A stretch of 64,000 nt of DNA from Limnohabitans sp. 2KL-51 (GCF_003063645.1 NZ_NESJ01000009.1:62001-126000), one strand, 5' to 3'; positions 47,556 to 58,496 are shown, numbered from the stretch's first letter. Numbers and translations: made by a program. Notes: generated from the letters alone by a model not told the origin.

Positions 47556-48800
47556 CTAAGTGGCTGCGGCTATCTGGGTAGAAACCAAGACAATTTTCCC
47601 GATCAAAACGCAGTCCTCGTCAGTCAGCGACAAGGGCGTTCGTAAATCCAGCAATTGATCCAAAACGGCCTTTGAATTTGGAATTTCTGGCTTGCAGGCA
47701 AGGTAATGCCAGTGCTCGTAATTGCTGGTAAATGCGACTGGTGCAGGGGTGCCAAACCACTTGATGTAGAGCCCACGCAAACCGCATTGCTTGAGAAATT
47801 GCTCAATTTGATGTGGCTTTAGATTCAGAGTGAATTGAATCGAGCTGGCAATGAAATCTTCCCTTGCATCCCGCGCTGGGATCGACACGTGTTGAGCTTT
47901 TGTCAGCTCGCGTTCAAGTGTGGCGTAAATGTGATTCCAACGGCGGCCACGATCAGCCAACTGCCCAATTTGGGGACGCAGCAACGCAGCGGCCAAGTTT
48001 GACATGCGCATACTGAAATTGGGTGTGACGTACTTCCAGCGCTCAAACACCTCTGCATTGGGCTTGAGGACATGCTGGTCGTACATCATGTAACAACCCG
48101 ACATCAATATGGCTTGGGCAGCGACATCATCGTCATCGGTCACCAGCAAACCACCTTCACCCGAGTTGATGTGTTTGTAGGTTTGCGCGCTGTAGCAACC
48201 CACATTGCCCCAAGTACCCGTGTGTTTCCCATCCCATTTTGCACCCATGGTGTGAGCGCAGTCTTCCACTATCGCGATGCCGTTTTGATCGCAAATGACT
48301 TTGATGGCTTGCAAGTCAGCAATGTGGCCGCGCATGTGCGAGAGCAAAAAAACTTTGGCACCACTTGTCGAGGCCTTGCGCTCCAGGTCAGCCAAGTCAG
48401 TCATGTAGTTGTCGCTGGTTTCGACCAAAATCGCATCAGCGCCAGCATGGGCAATGGCCCCCGGTACAGGTGACAGTGTGAAGGTATTGGTTAACACCTT
48501 GTCGCCCGTTTTCACACCCAGCGCCTTGAGCGCAATGAACATTGCCGCACCGCAGGAACTGACTGCCACACAGTATTTGCTGCCCACATACTCAGCGTAC
48601 TCTTGCTCGAGCAGCGAAGGCTCGGGGTAACCCTTGCCTTGCTCACCATAACGGTGCAAGCGTCCCGAGCGCATCAGGGCAATGGCGCGCTCGATGGCTT
48701 CTTCAGGTATCGGCTCGCTGGTGCTCAAGTCTTTGCCGAACCACAGGCCGTCAGGCTCAAGCAGCATGGCTGAAGAGGGTGTGGAAATCGTTGAGGACAT
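47556..48800 (-). CDS. DegT/DnrJ/EryC1/StrS-family aminotransferase
   Basis: A 414-residue fold-type I PLP enzyme: [21 protein letters not shown], the Asp-containing [15 protein letters not shown], and the PLP lysine in [15 protein letters not shown] (about residue 215). The family mostly aminates keto-sugars, but no sugar-nucleotide genes are near. It starts seven bases after the HpsN-like gene ends and so is probably cotranscribed with it; a role on a C3 sulfonate keto or aldehyde group is conceivable but unproven. Confidence 0.85.
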   Translation of the reverse strand: MSSTISTPSSAMLLEPDGLWFGKDLSTSEPIPEEAIERAIALMRSGRLHRYGEQGKGYPEPSLLEQEYAEYVGSKYCVAVSSCGAAMFIALKALGVKTGDKVLTNTFTLSPVPGAIAHAGADAILVETSDNYMTDLADLERKASTSGAKVFLLSHMRGHIADLQAIKVICDQNGIAIVEDCAHTMGAKWDGKHTGTWGNVGCYSAQTYKHINSGEGGLLVTDDDDVAAQAILMSGCYMMYDQHVLKPNAEVFERWKYVTPNFSMRMSNLAAALLRPQIGQLADRGRRWNHIYATLERELTKAQHVSIPARDAREDFIASSIQFTLNLKPHQIEQFLKQCGLRGLYIKWFGTPAPVAFTSNYEHWHYLACKPEIPNSKAVLDQLLDLRTPLSLTDEDCVLIGKIVLVSTQIAAAT

Positions 48801-48807
48801 GGCTTGA

Positions 48808-50136
<1,329 letters not shown>

Positions 50137-50156
50137 TCAAAAAAGTTTGAATTGAA

Positions 50157-51017
50157 TCACCCACGCCCCTTCCAGGGCACAACGCGGCGCTCAACAAAAC
50201 GCACGAGGTGGTCAAAGGCGTAAGCAATTGCAGCGATCACCACAATCCCCATGATGACAATCGGCGTCTGCAAAAATCGGGATGCTGACAACACCGTGTA
50301 CCCCAAACCAGAGGTGGCAGCAACCATTTCGGCGGCCACGAGTGTTGTCCAGCCAAAACCGATGCCAACACGCATCGCTGTAAAAATTTCTGGCATCGCA
50401 GACGGTAATACGACCAGGCGAATCACTTGCCAGCGGGTTGCACCAAATGAATAGGCGGCATGAATTTGTTCTATTGCGGCCGACTTGACACCAGCACGGG
50501 CACCCAAAGCCATAGGGGCGAGTACAGAAAGAAAAATCAGTAAAACCTTAGACAGCTCATCAATGCCAAACCAGATGATCATGAGCGGCAAGTAAGCCAA
50601 TGGTGGAATGGGTCGGTAGAACTCAATAGGAGGGTCAAAAATACCGCGTGCAATTGGGCTCATCCCCATCGCAATACCCAGTGGGATACCGACGATACAG
50701 GCCAACAAGAAGGCACTGAAAACCCTCAGTGTGCTGACCCAAGTGTGCTCCCAAAAGCTGGCCCCTGTAAATCCGTCTCTCAAGATGACCAGAAAAGCGT
50801 CAATGACGCCCATGGGTGATGGCAGAAAAAGTGGTTTGATGTAACCAGCGTAAGTCACTAACCACCATACAAAGATCAAGCCAGCAATCACTACAATGCT
50901 GATCTTGAGGCTTTCGCCTTGACCTGGTACACCATAAATTTCACCCGGCTTGGCGGGTTTGGCTTTCATCCAACTTGCCTTGATGCCTTTGCCAGTCGTT
51001 GAACGGTTGTCACTCAT
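50157..51017 (-). CDS. Taurine/sulfonate-type ABC transporter permease (TauC-like)
   Basis: A 286-residue BPD-type permease with six membrane segments and the EAA-loop region AAYSFGATRWQVIRLVVLPSAMPEIFTAM. LFLPSPMGVIDAFLVIL and GIDELSKVLLIFLSVLAPM match SsuC/TauC proteins. ATG at 51015-51017 overlaps the ATPase stop (ATGAGTGA), which decides the start over an in-frame Met eight codons upstream. Part of a binding-protein, ATPase, permease set. Confidence 0.88.
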   Translation of the reverse strand: MSDNRSTTGKGIKASWMKAKPAKPGEIYGVPGQGESLKISIVVIAGLIFVWWLVTYAGYIKPLFLPSPMGVIDAFLVILRDGFTGASFWEHTWVSTLRVFSAFLLACIVGIPLGIAMGMSPIARGIFDPPIEFYRPIPPLAYLPLMIIWFGIDELSKVLLIFLSVLAPMALGARAGVKSAAIEQIHAAYSFGATRWQVIRLVVLPSAMPEIFTAMRVGIGFGWTTLVAAEMVAATSGLGYTVLSASRFLQTPIVIMGIVVIAAIAYAFDHLVRFVERRVVPWKGRG

Positions 51018-51804
51018 CGTCAGCTCCTGCCTCATCAGCAAAGATGATCTGTAATATTTCTTCTCTCAGTTCAATAAATTCAGAGGACGCTTTGATGGCT
51101 CTGGCATTGCCCGTTTCAAAATACCGTTGACTAAACGGCAAGTCAAAGACGTGTGATATTCGACCGGGACGAGGTGACATCACAATCAATTTTGTCCCCA
51201 TGAACAACGCTTCTTCAACGCTGTGGGTGATGAAAAAAACCATTTTTCCTGTGTCGCGCCAAACTTTCAAAATCAGCTCTTGCGCTCGCTCTCGGGTCAG
51301 CGCATCCAATGCACCCAATGGCTCGTCCATCAGCAAGATAGCCGGGTCACTGGTCAGTGCCCGAGCGATCCCGACGCGTTGCTGCATTCCTCCCGACAAC
51401 TCATACGTAGCCGATTGCTCAAATTGCTCTAGACCCAGTAGCTTGATGAACTCGCGCGCAATACCCTCTCGCTTGACCTTGCCATGGCCTTGAATTTTCA
51501 AGCCGAAAGCGACGTTGTCCAGCACATTCAGCCAGGGCAACAGGGCGTGTTTTTGAAACACCACAGAGCGATCAGCGCCTGGGCCCGTGACAACCTCACC
51601 GTTCAGAGATATCTCCCCTTCACTTGGGGCCATGAATCCTGCGATCAGATTCAACAGCGTTGATTTGCCACAGCCAGATGCACCCAATGCCACCACAAAA
51701 TCTTTTTCATGAATCTCGAGGTTGATGCTTTGGAGAGCATGAACGGGTGGTTTGCCAGGAACAGGGTAATAGACCGACGCGTTTTTAATGGCAAGTGCTG
51801 TCAT
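51010..51804 (-). CDS. Taurine/sulfonate-type ABC transporter ATPase (TauB-like)
   Basis: A 264-residue ABC importer ATPase with Walker A GASGCGKSTLLNLIAG, Q-loop FQKHALLPWLNV, signature LSGGMQQRVGIARAL and Walker B ILLMDEPLGALD, and the H-loop FFITHSVEEALFM. This is the TauB/SsuB/NrtD group. The N-terminal KNASVYYPVPGKPPVHAL is typical of TauB-like proteins. Confidence 0.9.
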   Translation of the reverse strand: MTALAIKNASVYYPVPGKPPVHALQSINLEIHEKDFVVALGASGCGKSTLLNLIAGFMAPSEGEISLNGEVVTGPGADRSVVFQKHALLPWLNVLDNVAFGLKIQGHGKVKREGIAREFIKLLGLEQFEQSATYELSGGMQQRVGIARALTSDPAILLMDEPLGALDALTRERAQELILKVWRDTGKMVFFITHSVEEALFMGTKLIVMSPRPGRISHVFDLPFSQRYFETGNARAIKASSEFIELREEILQIIFADEAGADDE

Positions 51805-51883
51805 GGAGGACCTCGAAAGGTTTGAGCCACGTGCTGAGCCAGCCTGAACAGGTCAGCGCAGCACGCGGTACGTGCAAAGCCAA

Positions 51884-52882
51884 TTACTTGCCAGCGGCGG
51901 CTTTGGCGAATTCGGGATTCACGAACTTGGTATAGCTGTCAGCGGCTGCGCTGATACGGCCCGCGCCCTTAAGGAAGTCGGCGGTGGATTTAATGGTCGT
52001 GGCTGCACCACCGCCCATCCAGTTTGCTGACATATTCAACTCGCCATCTGGGTAGATGGCACCTTCCAATGCCGACACGACGGCAGCGGGTGTTATGCCT
52101 ACATTGGTGGCGACCGCCTTGGTTTTAGGCGAATCCACTGTCCATGCAGCTCTGTTCTTGCTGTAGTCACCATTGATTTGGTTCATGGCCTTCAAAAAGT
52201 TCACCAAACCAGCACGGTTTGCCGCAGCAAATTTGTTGGTGGCAACCCATCCATTGAAAGTAGGGAAACCGGTTTTGGCAATGGCTCCTGCGGTCGTCAT
52301 GACCTTACCGTTTTCACGAATCTTGGCTTGGACCGGATACCAGACGAAAGCTGCATCCACCGCGTTTTGAGCCCAGGCGGCTGCGATTTCAGCGGGCGAC
52401 ATGCCGACGACCGTCACGTCTTTCTCTGTCAAGTTGTACATCTTCAATGCGCCCATCAGCGAGAAGTGCGCGGTGGATCCGATCGGCACAGCGATGCGCT
52501 TGCCTTTCAAATCTGCGGGCTTGTCAATACCTGCCCCATTTCGGGTCACCAAAGCCTCTGAACTATCAATGACCTTGCCGACAGAAATCATCTGATAGTC
52601 CAGACCCGAGCTCAGGCCTGCTGACAGGGGAGAAGAGCCGATCTCGGAGATCACAATGCCGCCAGAGGCCATGGCCGCGTTGACCTCAGCACCAGAAGCG
52701 AATTGACGCCATTCAATGGTCCAGCCAGTCGCTTTTTCAAGTGTTCCGTCTGCAACGATGGCTTTGTAGGGTGCCGGGTCACCAAAGTGGCCAATCACCA
52801 CCTTGGTTTGCGCTACGGCAAGTGACACGAGACCGAAAGTGAATGCTGAGCCGACTAGCAGTGTTTTGAGCAGATTTTTCAT
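51884..52882 (-). CDS. Taurine-type ABC transporter solute-binding protein (TauA-like)
   Basis: A 332-residue precursor with a signal peptide (cleaved near SLAVAQ). The pattern WRQFASGAEVNAAMASG, ISEIGSSPLSAGLSSG, SSEALVTRNG, GKRIAVPIGSTAHFSLMGALK and DAAFVWYPV follows TauA, including Ser and Ala-rich ligand loops. This assigns the transporter to small amino-sulfonates more strongly than the ATPase or permease can. First gene of the minus-strand cluster, divergent from the MocR regulator. Confidence 0.88.
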   Translation of the reverse strand: MKNLLKTLLVGSAFTFGLVSLAVAQTKVVIGHFGDPAPYKAIVADGTLEKATGWTIEWRQFASGAEVNAAMASGGIVISEIGSSPLSAGLSSGLDYQMISVGKVIDSSEALVTRNGAGIDKPADLKGKRIAVPIGSTAHFSLMGALKMYNLTEKDVTVVGMSPAEIAAAWAQNAVDAAFVWYPVQAKIRENGKVMTTAGAIAKTGFPTFNGWVATNKFAAANRAGLVNFLKAMNQINGDYSKNRAAWTVDSPKTKAVATNVGITPAAVVSALEGAIYPDGELNMSANWMGGGAATTIKSTADFLKGAGRISAAADSYTKFVNPEFAKAAAGK

Positions 52883-52991
52883 GGTGTTTTTTCAGTAAAA
52901 AAGTTGCGGGAATATGATGGACTGAAATCGGTTCACATGCTTTCATCACACATGACCTCATGGAATGTTAGATACAGCTATTTTTAAAAAA

Positions 52992-53021
52992 TAGTGCCAG
53001 ATTAATTTTTGTTTAGTGCCA
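52992..53021. promoter_or_regulatory. Direct repeats TAGTGCCA, candidate MocR operator
   Basis: TAGTGCCA occurs at 52992-52999 and again at 53014-53021, 22 bases apart (two helical turns), in an AT-rich divergent region of 277 bases between the binding-protein and regulator genes. MocR regulators such as GabR, PdxR and TauR bind direct repeats in such positions. The repeats are observed; the binding is inferred. Confidence 0.5.
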
Positions 53022-53159
53022 AAATTGAATAAGTTGAAATTTGCTTGGCTTCACAAGCAAAACTTCGGAGCAACCCTCAAACTATTCCGGGTTAACCCTT
53101 GATTGATGCCAACAGATCAACCAGGTGTAGCCATGATGACGTTTTAATTGGAAAAAAGC

Positions 53160-54662
53160 ATGCGGCAAAAGCAGGAAATCACTGATATTTGGGCCAAACT
53201 TTTTCCAAAATTTTCTGGCAACAGTGCCACGCTTCAAGGTCGAGTGCGAGAGATGATGGTGCACTCCATTTTGATGGGCCTGATTCCGCCTGGCGCAAAA
53301 GTCCCAACCAGTCGCGCGCTGTCGAACGCATTAGGCTTGTCTCGAAACACGGTTTCACTGGCTTTGCAAGTACTCGTTGACAAGGGTTTTTTGATTGCCA
53401 GTCCTCGAAGCGGGCTGATCGTCAATGGCGATATTTTGCTTGGCCAGGTAGACCGATCGGCCCCTTCAGAACCTATGACCTCAGGCTTGAAGTGGTCCGA
53501 AAGGTTTAAATCTCACCTCATCCATCAACGCAACATCATCAAACCTGCCAACTGGCAGGATTACGCTTACCCTTTTGTTTATGGTCAATTTGACGCAAGT
53601 TTGGTGCCGCTCAAAGACTGGCGAGCCTGCTCTCACCAAGCCTTGTTTGTACCGGCTGTCAAGAAATGGGCTCAGAACCATATTGACCGCGACTCTGAGG
53701 CCTTGGTAGAGCAAATTCAACACCGATTGTTGCCTGCACGCGGCATCATGGCCAGGCGCGATGAAATTCTCGTGACCGCGGGCTCGCAAATGGCCTGCTA
53801 CCTGTTGGCCAATGTGTTGGTGGATAAACAAACCGTTGTTGGCATTGAAGACCCTGGGTACCCGGATGCGCGCAATAACTTTTTGCTGCGCAGCGACCAT
53901 GTCAAAGCACTGCCCATAGATGCCGATGGACTGACTGCCTCTCGTGCCATGGGTCAATGTGCCTATGTTTTCGTGACTCCCAGTCATCAGTGCCCCACCA
54001 CCGTCACCATGCCGTTAAGTCGCAGGCAGGAGATTCTGGAGTTGGCCAAAAAACGTGATGTTGTTTTGTTTGAAGACGACCATGAGAGTGAGTTGAACTT
54101 TTCTGGTCGCCCTCTGCCTGCGCTGAAAAGTCTGGATACGGATGGTCGGGTTATTTACCTTGGCAGCCTGTCCAAAACACTGGTACACGGCTTGAGAATT
54201 GGCTACATCGTTGCACCTGCTGAATTGATACGCGAGCTTCGGGCCTTGCGTCGATTGATCATGCGCCATGAACCCACCAACAACTCGCACACAGCCAGCT
54301 TGTTTATTGCACAAGGGCACCATGATGCATTCATGCGCAAGTTGAACGTGACCTACAAAGAGCGACGCGAAATTTTGACCAATGCATTTTCAAAATATTT
54401 GCCGCAATTTGAAATTGCGCCCTCACTGGGCGGTTCTGGCGCCTGGATCAAAGGGCCTGAAAGTTTTAACAGCCAGTCTTTGGCAGAGCTATGCGCCGCT
54501 CGAGGCGTCCTGATAGAGCCGGGTGATATCTTCTTCAATAAATCTTCGAATAAGAACCAAGCTTACTTTCGTTTAGGCTATTCAGCCATCCATGGCTCAT
54601 TGATCGATGCTGGTGTACGTGAAATTCAACAAGCTTACAAAGACATCAATATTCATTCATGA
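53160..54662 (+). CDS. MocR-family regulator: GntR winged helix fused to an aminotransferase-like domain (TauR/PdxR type)
   Basis: A 500-residue protein. Residues about 25-90 form the winged helix (VREMMVHSILMGLIPPGAKVPTSRALSNALGLSRNTVSLAL), and residues about 130-495 are fold-type I aminotransferase-like with the PLP lysine in YLGSLSKTLVHGLRIGY. Such regulators sense PLP and an amino compound, e.g. taurine for TauR or GABA for GabR. ATG at 53160 is chosen; a TTG four codons earlier is open. It is divergent from the TauABC-like cluster and probably controls it. Confidence 0.9.
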   Translation: MRQKQEITDIWAKLFPKFSGNSATLQGRVREMMVHSILMGLIPPGAKVPTSRALSNALGLSRNTVSLALQVLVDKGFLIASPRSGLIVNGDILLGQVDRSAPSEPMTSGLKWSERFKSHLIHQRNIIKPANWQDYAYPFVYGQFDASLVPLKDWRACSHQALFVPAVKKWAQNHIDRDSEALVEQIQHRLLPARGIMARRDEILVTAGSQMACYLLANVLVDKQTVVGIEDPGYPDARNNFLLRSDHVKALPIDADGLTASRAMGQCAYVFVTPSHQCPTTVTMPLSRRQEILELAKKRDVVLFEDDHESELNFSGRPLPALKSLDTDGRVIYLGSLSKTLVHGLRIGYIVAPAELIRELRALRRLIMRHEPTNNSHTASLFIAQGHHDAFMRKLNVTYKERREILTNAFSKYLPQFEIAPSLGGSGAWIKGPESFNSQSLAELCAARGVLIEPGDIFFNKSSNKNQAYFRLGYSAIHGSLIDAGVREIQQAYKDINIHS

Positions 54663-54793
54663 CTCAACTTGAAGCATGATGTTAAAAATGACTTGTCATG
54701 TTGCACCAATGTGCAATAAGTTCAGGCCTTCGACGCCGTACGGGGCAAAGCTCGAGGTGTTTTACCAACACACCATGCCCTGTGACGCTTTCA

Positions 54794-55767
54794 TCACTGT
54801 GCTTCGATCCCCAATTCCTTGATGCGCCGGGTAATGACATCAAATTCAAGCTTGTAGTTGGCTTGTGCCTGTTCGGGTGTTGTCACCATCATTTCAAACC
54901 CCCGCTCCACCAGCTGATTTCTAACCTCTGGTGAGTTGGCAATGGCACGCATTTCCTGTCCAAGCCTCTGAACAATGGCGTTTGGCGTTTTGGCTGGTGC
55001 CAGTATGGCCATCCAAACACTGTTGAGGTAAAGGGGATCGGTCAACCCCAATTCTTTGAGCGTGGGCACCTGGGGCAAGGCTTGCGAGCGGTCTGCGCCC
55101 ATCATGGCAATGGGCACGATCTTGCCTGTGGCCACGTGCTGTCGGGCGGTGGCTACAGAAGACAACCCCAGGGTGAGGGTTTGGTTCAGCAAGTCAGTCA
55201 CCACCGGGCCTTCGCCACGCTGGGGGACGTGCACCATTTCAGCCTTGAGGTCGCGGTTGAGCGACTCACCGGCCAAATGTCCCAACCCCCCGACACCCCA
55301 TGAGCCGTAGCTGTATTTGGCGTTGGGCACGGCCATGCGCTTGAGATCTGCAAAATTCTTGATGCCACTGAGGTGCTGCTAGAAATCAGTGCAGGACTGC
55401 GCAGTATTTGGCCAACAAAGACCAGGTCTTTTTGAGGATCAAAAGGCAAACTTTTGAACAAGGCCACATTGTTGATCAGTGGATCATTGATCGACAGAAG
55501 CAAGGTGTGCCCATCCCCCTCAGCCTTGGCGACTTCTGCGACACCGATGTTGCCAGCTGCGCCCGACTTATTGTCCACCACCACGGGCTGCCCCAGAGAT
55601 TTGGAGAGTTTTTCACCAAAGAGTCTGGCCACGAAATCTGTGGCGCCTCCTGCTGGGTAAGGTACAACGAGGCGGATGGTTTTGGTCGGGTAAGTTTGTG
55701 CATGCCCTGTCAGGCAAAGCAAAGTCGCAAACAGTCCCAAAGCGAGGGGCTTGATCAATTGTTTCAT
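54794..55767 (-). pseudogene. Bug-type (TctC) solute-binding protein, frameshifted
   Basis: The N-terminal half (signal peptide ending GHAQ, then YPTKTIRLVVPYPAGGATDF and FVGQILRSPALIS) and the C-terminal half (HLSGIKNFADLKRM, YSYGSWGVGGLGHLAGESL, to KELGIEAQ) are in different frames. Adding one base near 55377-55380 (minus strand) restores an uninterrupted protein of about 324 residues, a normal Bug length. No other stop is seen, so this is a recent mutation or a sequence error. Bug proteins bind carboxylates for TTT transporters; no transporter genes are adjacent. Confidence 0.85.
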
Positions 55768-55800
55768 AGGGTCTCCTGGTGTGTTAAAGGATTTAAACGG

Positions 55801-56844
55801 TCATGCCGCGAGGTCTTCGGCGCTTTTTTCGTCAGAAAGTGTCTTTCTGAACTGCATCAACGCGGCATCGAAATGCAAAGGCAGCATGGGGTTGAATGCA
55901 GGTGTTTGCATGTTCAGGTGCTGCGCGGTGATCATGTTCCGGTCTTCTTCAAAGGCCTGGACCAAGGAGTTGTAGATGCTTTGTGTAACCGTTTCATCGC
56001 CCAGATCGCTTTGGTGGGACTGCTGAAAGAAGTAGTGGGTACTGTTTTCGGTTTCAGGGGTCAGTGTCTGGCAGCTGTGAAGTTGGACAGCTTGACTCAT
56101 GTCACCAGGTGCGGTGCCTACGGGCTTGCCACCCGAGTGCATCAACAAGGTTGCAGGCAGTAAAAATTCATAATCGAACCAACGGTCGAGATGGGTTGTA
56201 AAGGTCCTGAAGCGTTGGTAAAAAGGCGGTGACGGCACGTCAGGAATGTGCCGAATGACGCGAATTCCACGCTGCCCAGGCTGGGTGACCTTCTCGATTG
56301 TCGGCCTGGCTTGGGCAATGGCCGTTGAACCACCTAGAGTTTTTTCATGCACATAACTCAGGTGAGAAAAATCCAGCAGGTTGTCACAGATAAGAAGGTA
56401 AGGGGTGTCGTAGTGCAGGTAACCAGGGATGTTTTTCCAAGCCGGGTCACTGCACGAAAAATTGTCTGGCAAAAAGGCTTCATCTGCTTTGGTCGGGTCG
56501 CCCATCCAGACAAACACCCAGTTATTTTTGGTGACCACGGGGTAAGCGCGCACACAGGCTTTTGAGGGCACCTTGTCGGCTCCCGGGATTTCGGTGCAAT
56601 GCCCTTGGGCATTGAACTTGAGGCCGTGATAACCACAGCGGATGCTGTCACCTTCGCGGCGACCGGCTGACAGGGGTGCGTGTCGATGGCAGCATCTGTT
56701 TTCAAGGGCGGCCAATTTGCCGTCTTGCTTGCGATACACCACGACGGGCTCATTAAGAACCTTTCGCTGGAATAACTCTGTTGATTCAGCCGATGGTATT
56801 TCATGCTCCCAAGCAATCACATACCAGCAATTTTTAATCCACAT
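55801..56844 (-). CDS. Rieske non-haem iron oxygenase, alpha subunit (VanA-like)
   Basis: A 347-residue protein with the N-terminal Rieske motif (C-x-H in RCCHRHAPLS, C-x-x-H in IRCGYHGLKF) and the mononuclear-iron site in DNLLDFSHLSYVHEKTLG (Asp ... His ... His). The layout and length fit vanillate demethylase-type and related one-component oxygenases that demethylate or hydroxylate aromatic acids. No reductase gene is nearby. ATG at 56842-56844 is used. It is preceded by a LuxR-type regulator and a palindromic operator candidate. Confidence 0.87.
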   Translation of the reverse strand: MWIKNCWYVIAWEHEIPSAESTELFQRKVLNEPVVVYRKQDGKLAALENRCCHRHAPLSAGRREGDSIRCGYHGLKFNAQGHCTEIPGADKVPSKACVRAYPVVTKNNWVFVWMGDPTKADEAFLPDNFSCSDPAWKNIPGYLHYDTPYLLICDNLLDFSHLSYVHEKTLGGSTAIAQARPTIEKVTQPGQRGIRVIRHIPDVPSPPFYQRFRTFTTHLDRWFDYEFLLPATLLMHSGGKPVGTAPGDMSQAVQLHSCQTLTPETENSTHYFFQQSHQSDLGDETVTQSIYNSLVQAFEEDRNMITAQHLNMQTPAFNPMLPLHFDAALMQFRKTLSDEKSAEDLAA

Positions 56845-56912
56845 GCATGAACCTTGTTGTTGCCGTTTGACCCACGTCATCAATCAATGTACGAGCATGA
56901 GAAAAAGCTGTC

Positions 56913-56932
56913 TGTCCCCTTCGAAAGGGACA
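56913..56932. promoter_or_regulatory. 20-bp palindrome upstream of the Rieske oxygenase gene
   Basis: TGTCCCCTTCGAAAGGGACA is nearly self-complementary (9 of 10 base pairs). It lies 69 bases before the oxygenase start and 34 bases after the end of the LuxR-type gene, on the size scale of a lux-type box. It could be an operator for that regulator; a short hairpin terminator of the regulator gene is the alternative, though no T-run follows. Confidence 0.45.
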
Positions 56933-56966
56933 ACGCTAGGATCTTGGACGGCTTTTGCGAAGCTGT

Positions 56967-57797
56967 TCAGCTGACCGTAAGCCAGCGAACCAAACGCAAA
57001 CGGTCGCTGGGACCCCCTTGCGCTTGAAGCTTGGCATAGGCACGCTTGCGCAGCGTCATCACAGTCGAAGGTGCAACGCCCAGGTCGACAGCAATGCCAT
57101 CCACACTCATGCCTGAAGCAATGCGTGCGCACACGGCCCTTTCCCGGGCCGACAGACCTGGCGCACGGGCATGCAGAGCATCTTCCAATTGCTCCGCCGT
57201 TGTGGCACCACTGAAAATCTTGAGCCCAGCAAGGCGCGACCTGAAAACCTGTGCGATCAGTGCCCCTAGGGGAAGCAGTGTCTCAAGTTCACCCGGGGTG
57301 AAGTGACCCTGTTTGGCAGAGCGGTAAAGATTCACAGCCAAGCGATGCTCGGGTGAGGGAGAAAACAGAAACGACAAGCGGTCTGGCAAATTTTCACGTT
57401 CGTAAATGTCACGTTTCCAAGCGTTGTCTGGAATATCTTCACGCATCACATGCAAGGCAGCAACACCCTCGCACTTTTTATCATGGGCGTGCATTTGGTC
57501 CAGCAGGTGCGTGACCGGATCTTGTTTGAAGTACAAGTTTCGGTAACGTTCAAAACATTCTCTTGTGACATCACGGTTCGGCTGGCTTTCTTTGGTCGCG
57601 TAGGCAAACTGAATCGGTTTTTGACCCGAAGAGGGATGCTCAACCAGGGAGATGTAATCAACGTCGCTGATCTGGTTGATGGCTTGAAGTATGGGCTGGC
57701 TGATGGTCAGAACGCTCACATTCAGCAGGTTCGACAAAACCGATACGGGCATCTTGGCTGTACCCGTTGTCTTGGAAAAGTCCCAAAATTCTTGCAT
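56967..57797 (-). CDS. LuxR-family transcriptional regulator
   Basis: A 276-residue protein whose C-terminal domain is a LuxR helix-turn-helix (LSARERAVCARIASGMSVDGIAVDLGVAPSTVMTLRKRAYAKL). The N-terminal 190 residues include RNLYFKQDPVTHLLDQ, which recalls the Y-x-x-x-D-P motif of autoinducer-binding domains, but other key residues are not clear, so it may bind another small ligand. It lies just upstream of and in the same direction as the Rieske gene. No luxI homologue is in the window. Confidence 0.82.
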   Translation of the reverse strand: MQEFWDFSKTTGTAKMPVSVLSNLLNVSVLTISQPILQAINQISDVDYISLVEHPSSGQKPIQFAYATKESQPNRDVTRECFERYRNLYFKQDPVTHLLDQMHAHDKKCEGVAALHVMREDIPDNAWKRDIYERENLPDRLSFLFSPSPEHRLAVNLYRSAKQGHFTPGELETLLPLGALIAQVFRSRLAGLKIFSGATTAEQLEDALHARAPGLSARERAVCARIASGMSVDGIAVDLGVAPSTVMTLRKRAYAKLQAQGGPSDRLRLVRWLTVS

Positions 57798-57866
57798 GGA
57801 TCGTTTATACGTCAGCCCATGACCCTTGTCATCAGGACTTGCGATCGTGGGGGACTTGATGCCTGC

Positions 57867-58496
57867 CTAAATCATCCGCCCCAACGCCGCCTGCAAATGC
57901 TCTGACGGCAAACGCTTGAAGCCCGAATGGGCAAAGCGCTGCAAGCGCCCCTGAATGAAGGCCACCAGCAAGGATGCGGTCACTTGGGCATTGGCCGTTG
58001 GCGTGGCGGACTCGGTGCCTTTGAGGGATTGGCGCAGTTGCGCTTCGATCTTGTCAAACAGCAAGTTGATGCGCTCTTGCAAGCGCTCGTGCTCCAGCAC
58101 CAGCGCATCGCCGTTCATGACGCGGCACATGCCGGGGTTTTTTTCGGCGAACTGCAGCAGCAGTGTCACGATGCGCGTGGCTTGGTTGGGGCCCACAGGT
58201 TCGCGGTCGGTGACTTGCCGAATCAAACCGATCACGGACTGGTCCACAAAGTCGATCAGGCCTTCGAACATCTGCGCCTTGCTGGCAAAGTGACGGTACA
58301 AGGCCGCTTCGCTCACGCCGATTTTGGTGGCCAAGCCTGCGGTGGTGACGCGTTCGGCACCGGGCTGCTCGAGCATGGCCACCAGGGTTTGCAATATCTG
58401 CAACCGGCGTTCACCGGGGCGTGGCCGTTTGCGTGCCAGCGTCGCGTCCTCGTCGCGCTCGTGCTCGTGCTTTGAGGATGGATCTGAAACTGCCAT
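57867..58496 (-). CDS. slmA: Nucleoid occlusion factor SlmA (TetR-like)
   Basis: A 209-residue TetR-fold protein with the HTH KIGVSEAALYRHFASKAQMFEGLIDF and MCRVMNGDALVLEHERLQERI of SlmA, which binds sites across the chromosome and blocks FtsZ over DNA. A basic N-terminal extension (residues 1-30) precedes the fold. It stands next to argB as in other Comamonadaceae. Length is normal. Confidence 0.9.
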   Translation of the reverse strand: MAVSDPSSKHEHERDEDATLARKRPRPGERRLQILQTLVAMLEQPGAERVTTAGLATKIGVSEAALYRHFASKAQMFEGLIDFVDQSVIGLIRQVTDREPVGPNQATRIVTLLLQFAEKNPGMCRVMNGDALVLEHERLQERINLLFDKIEAQLRQSLKGTESATPTANAQVTASLLVAFIQGRLQRFAHSGFKRLPSEHLQAALGRMI

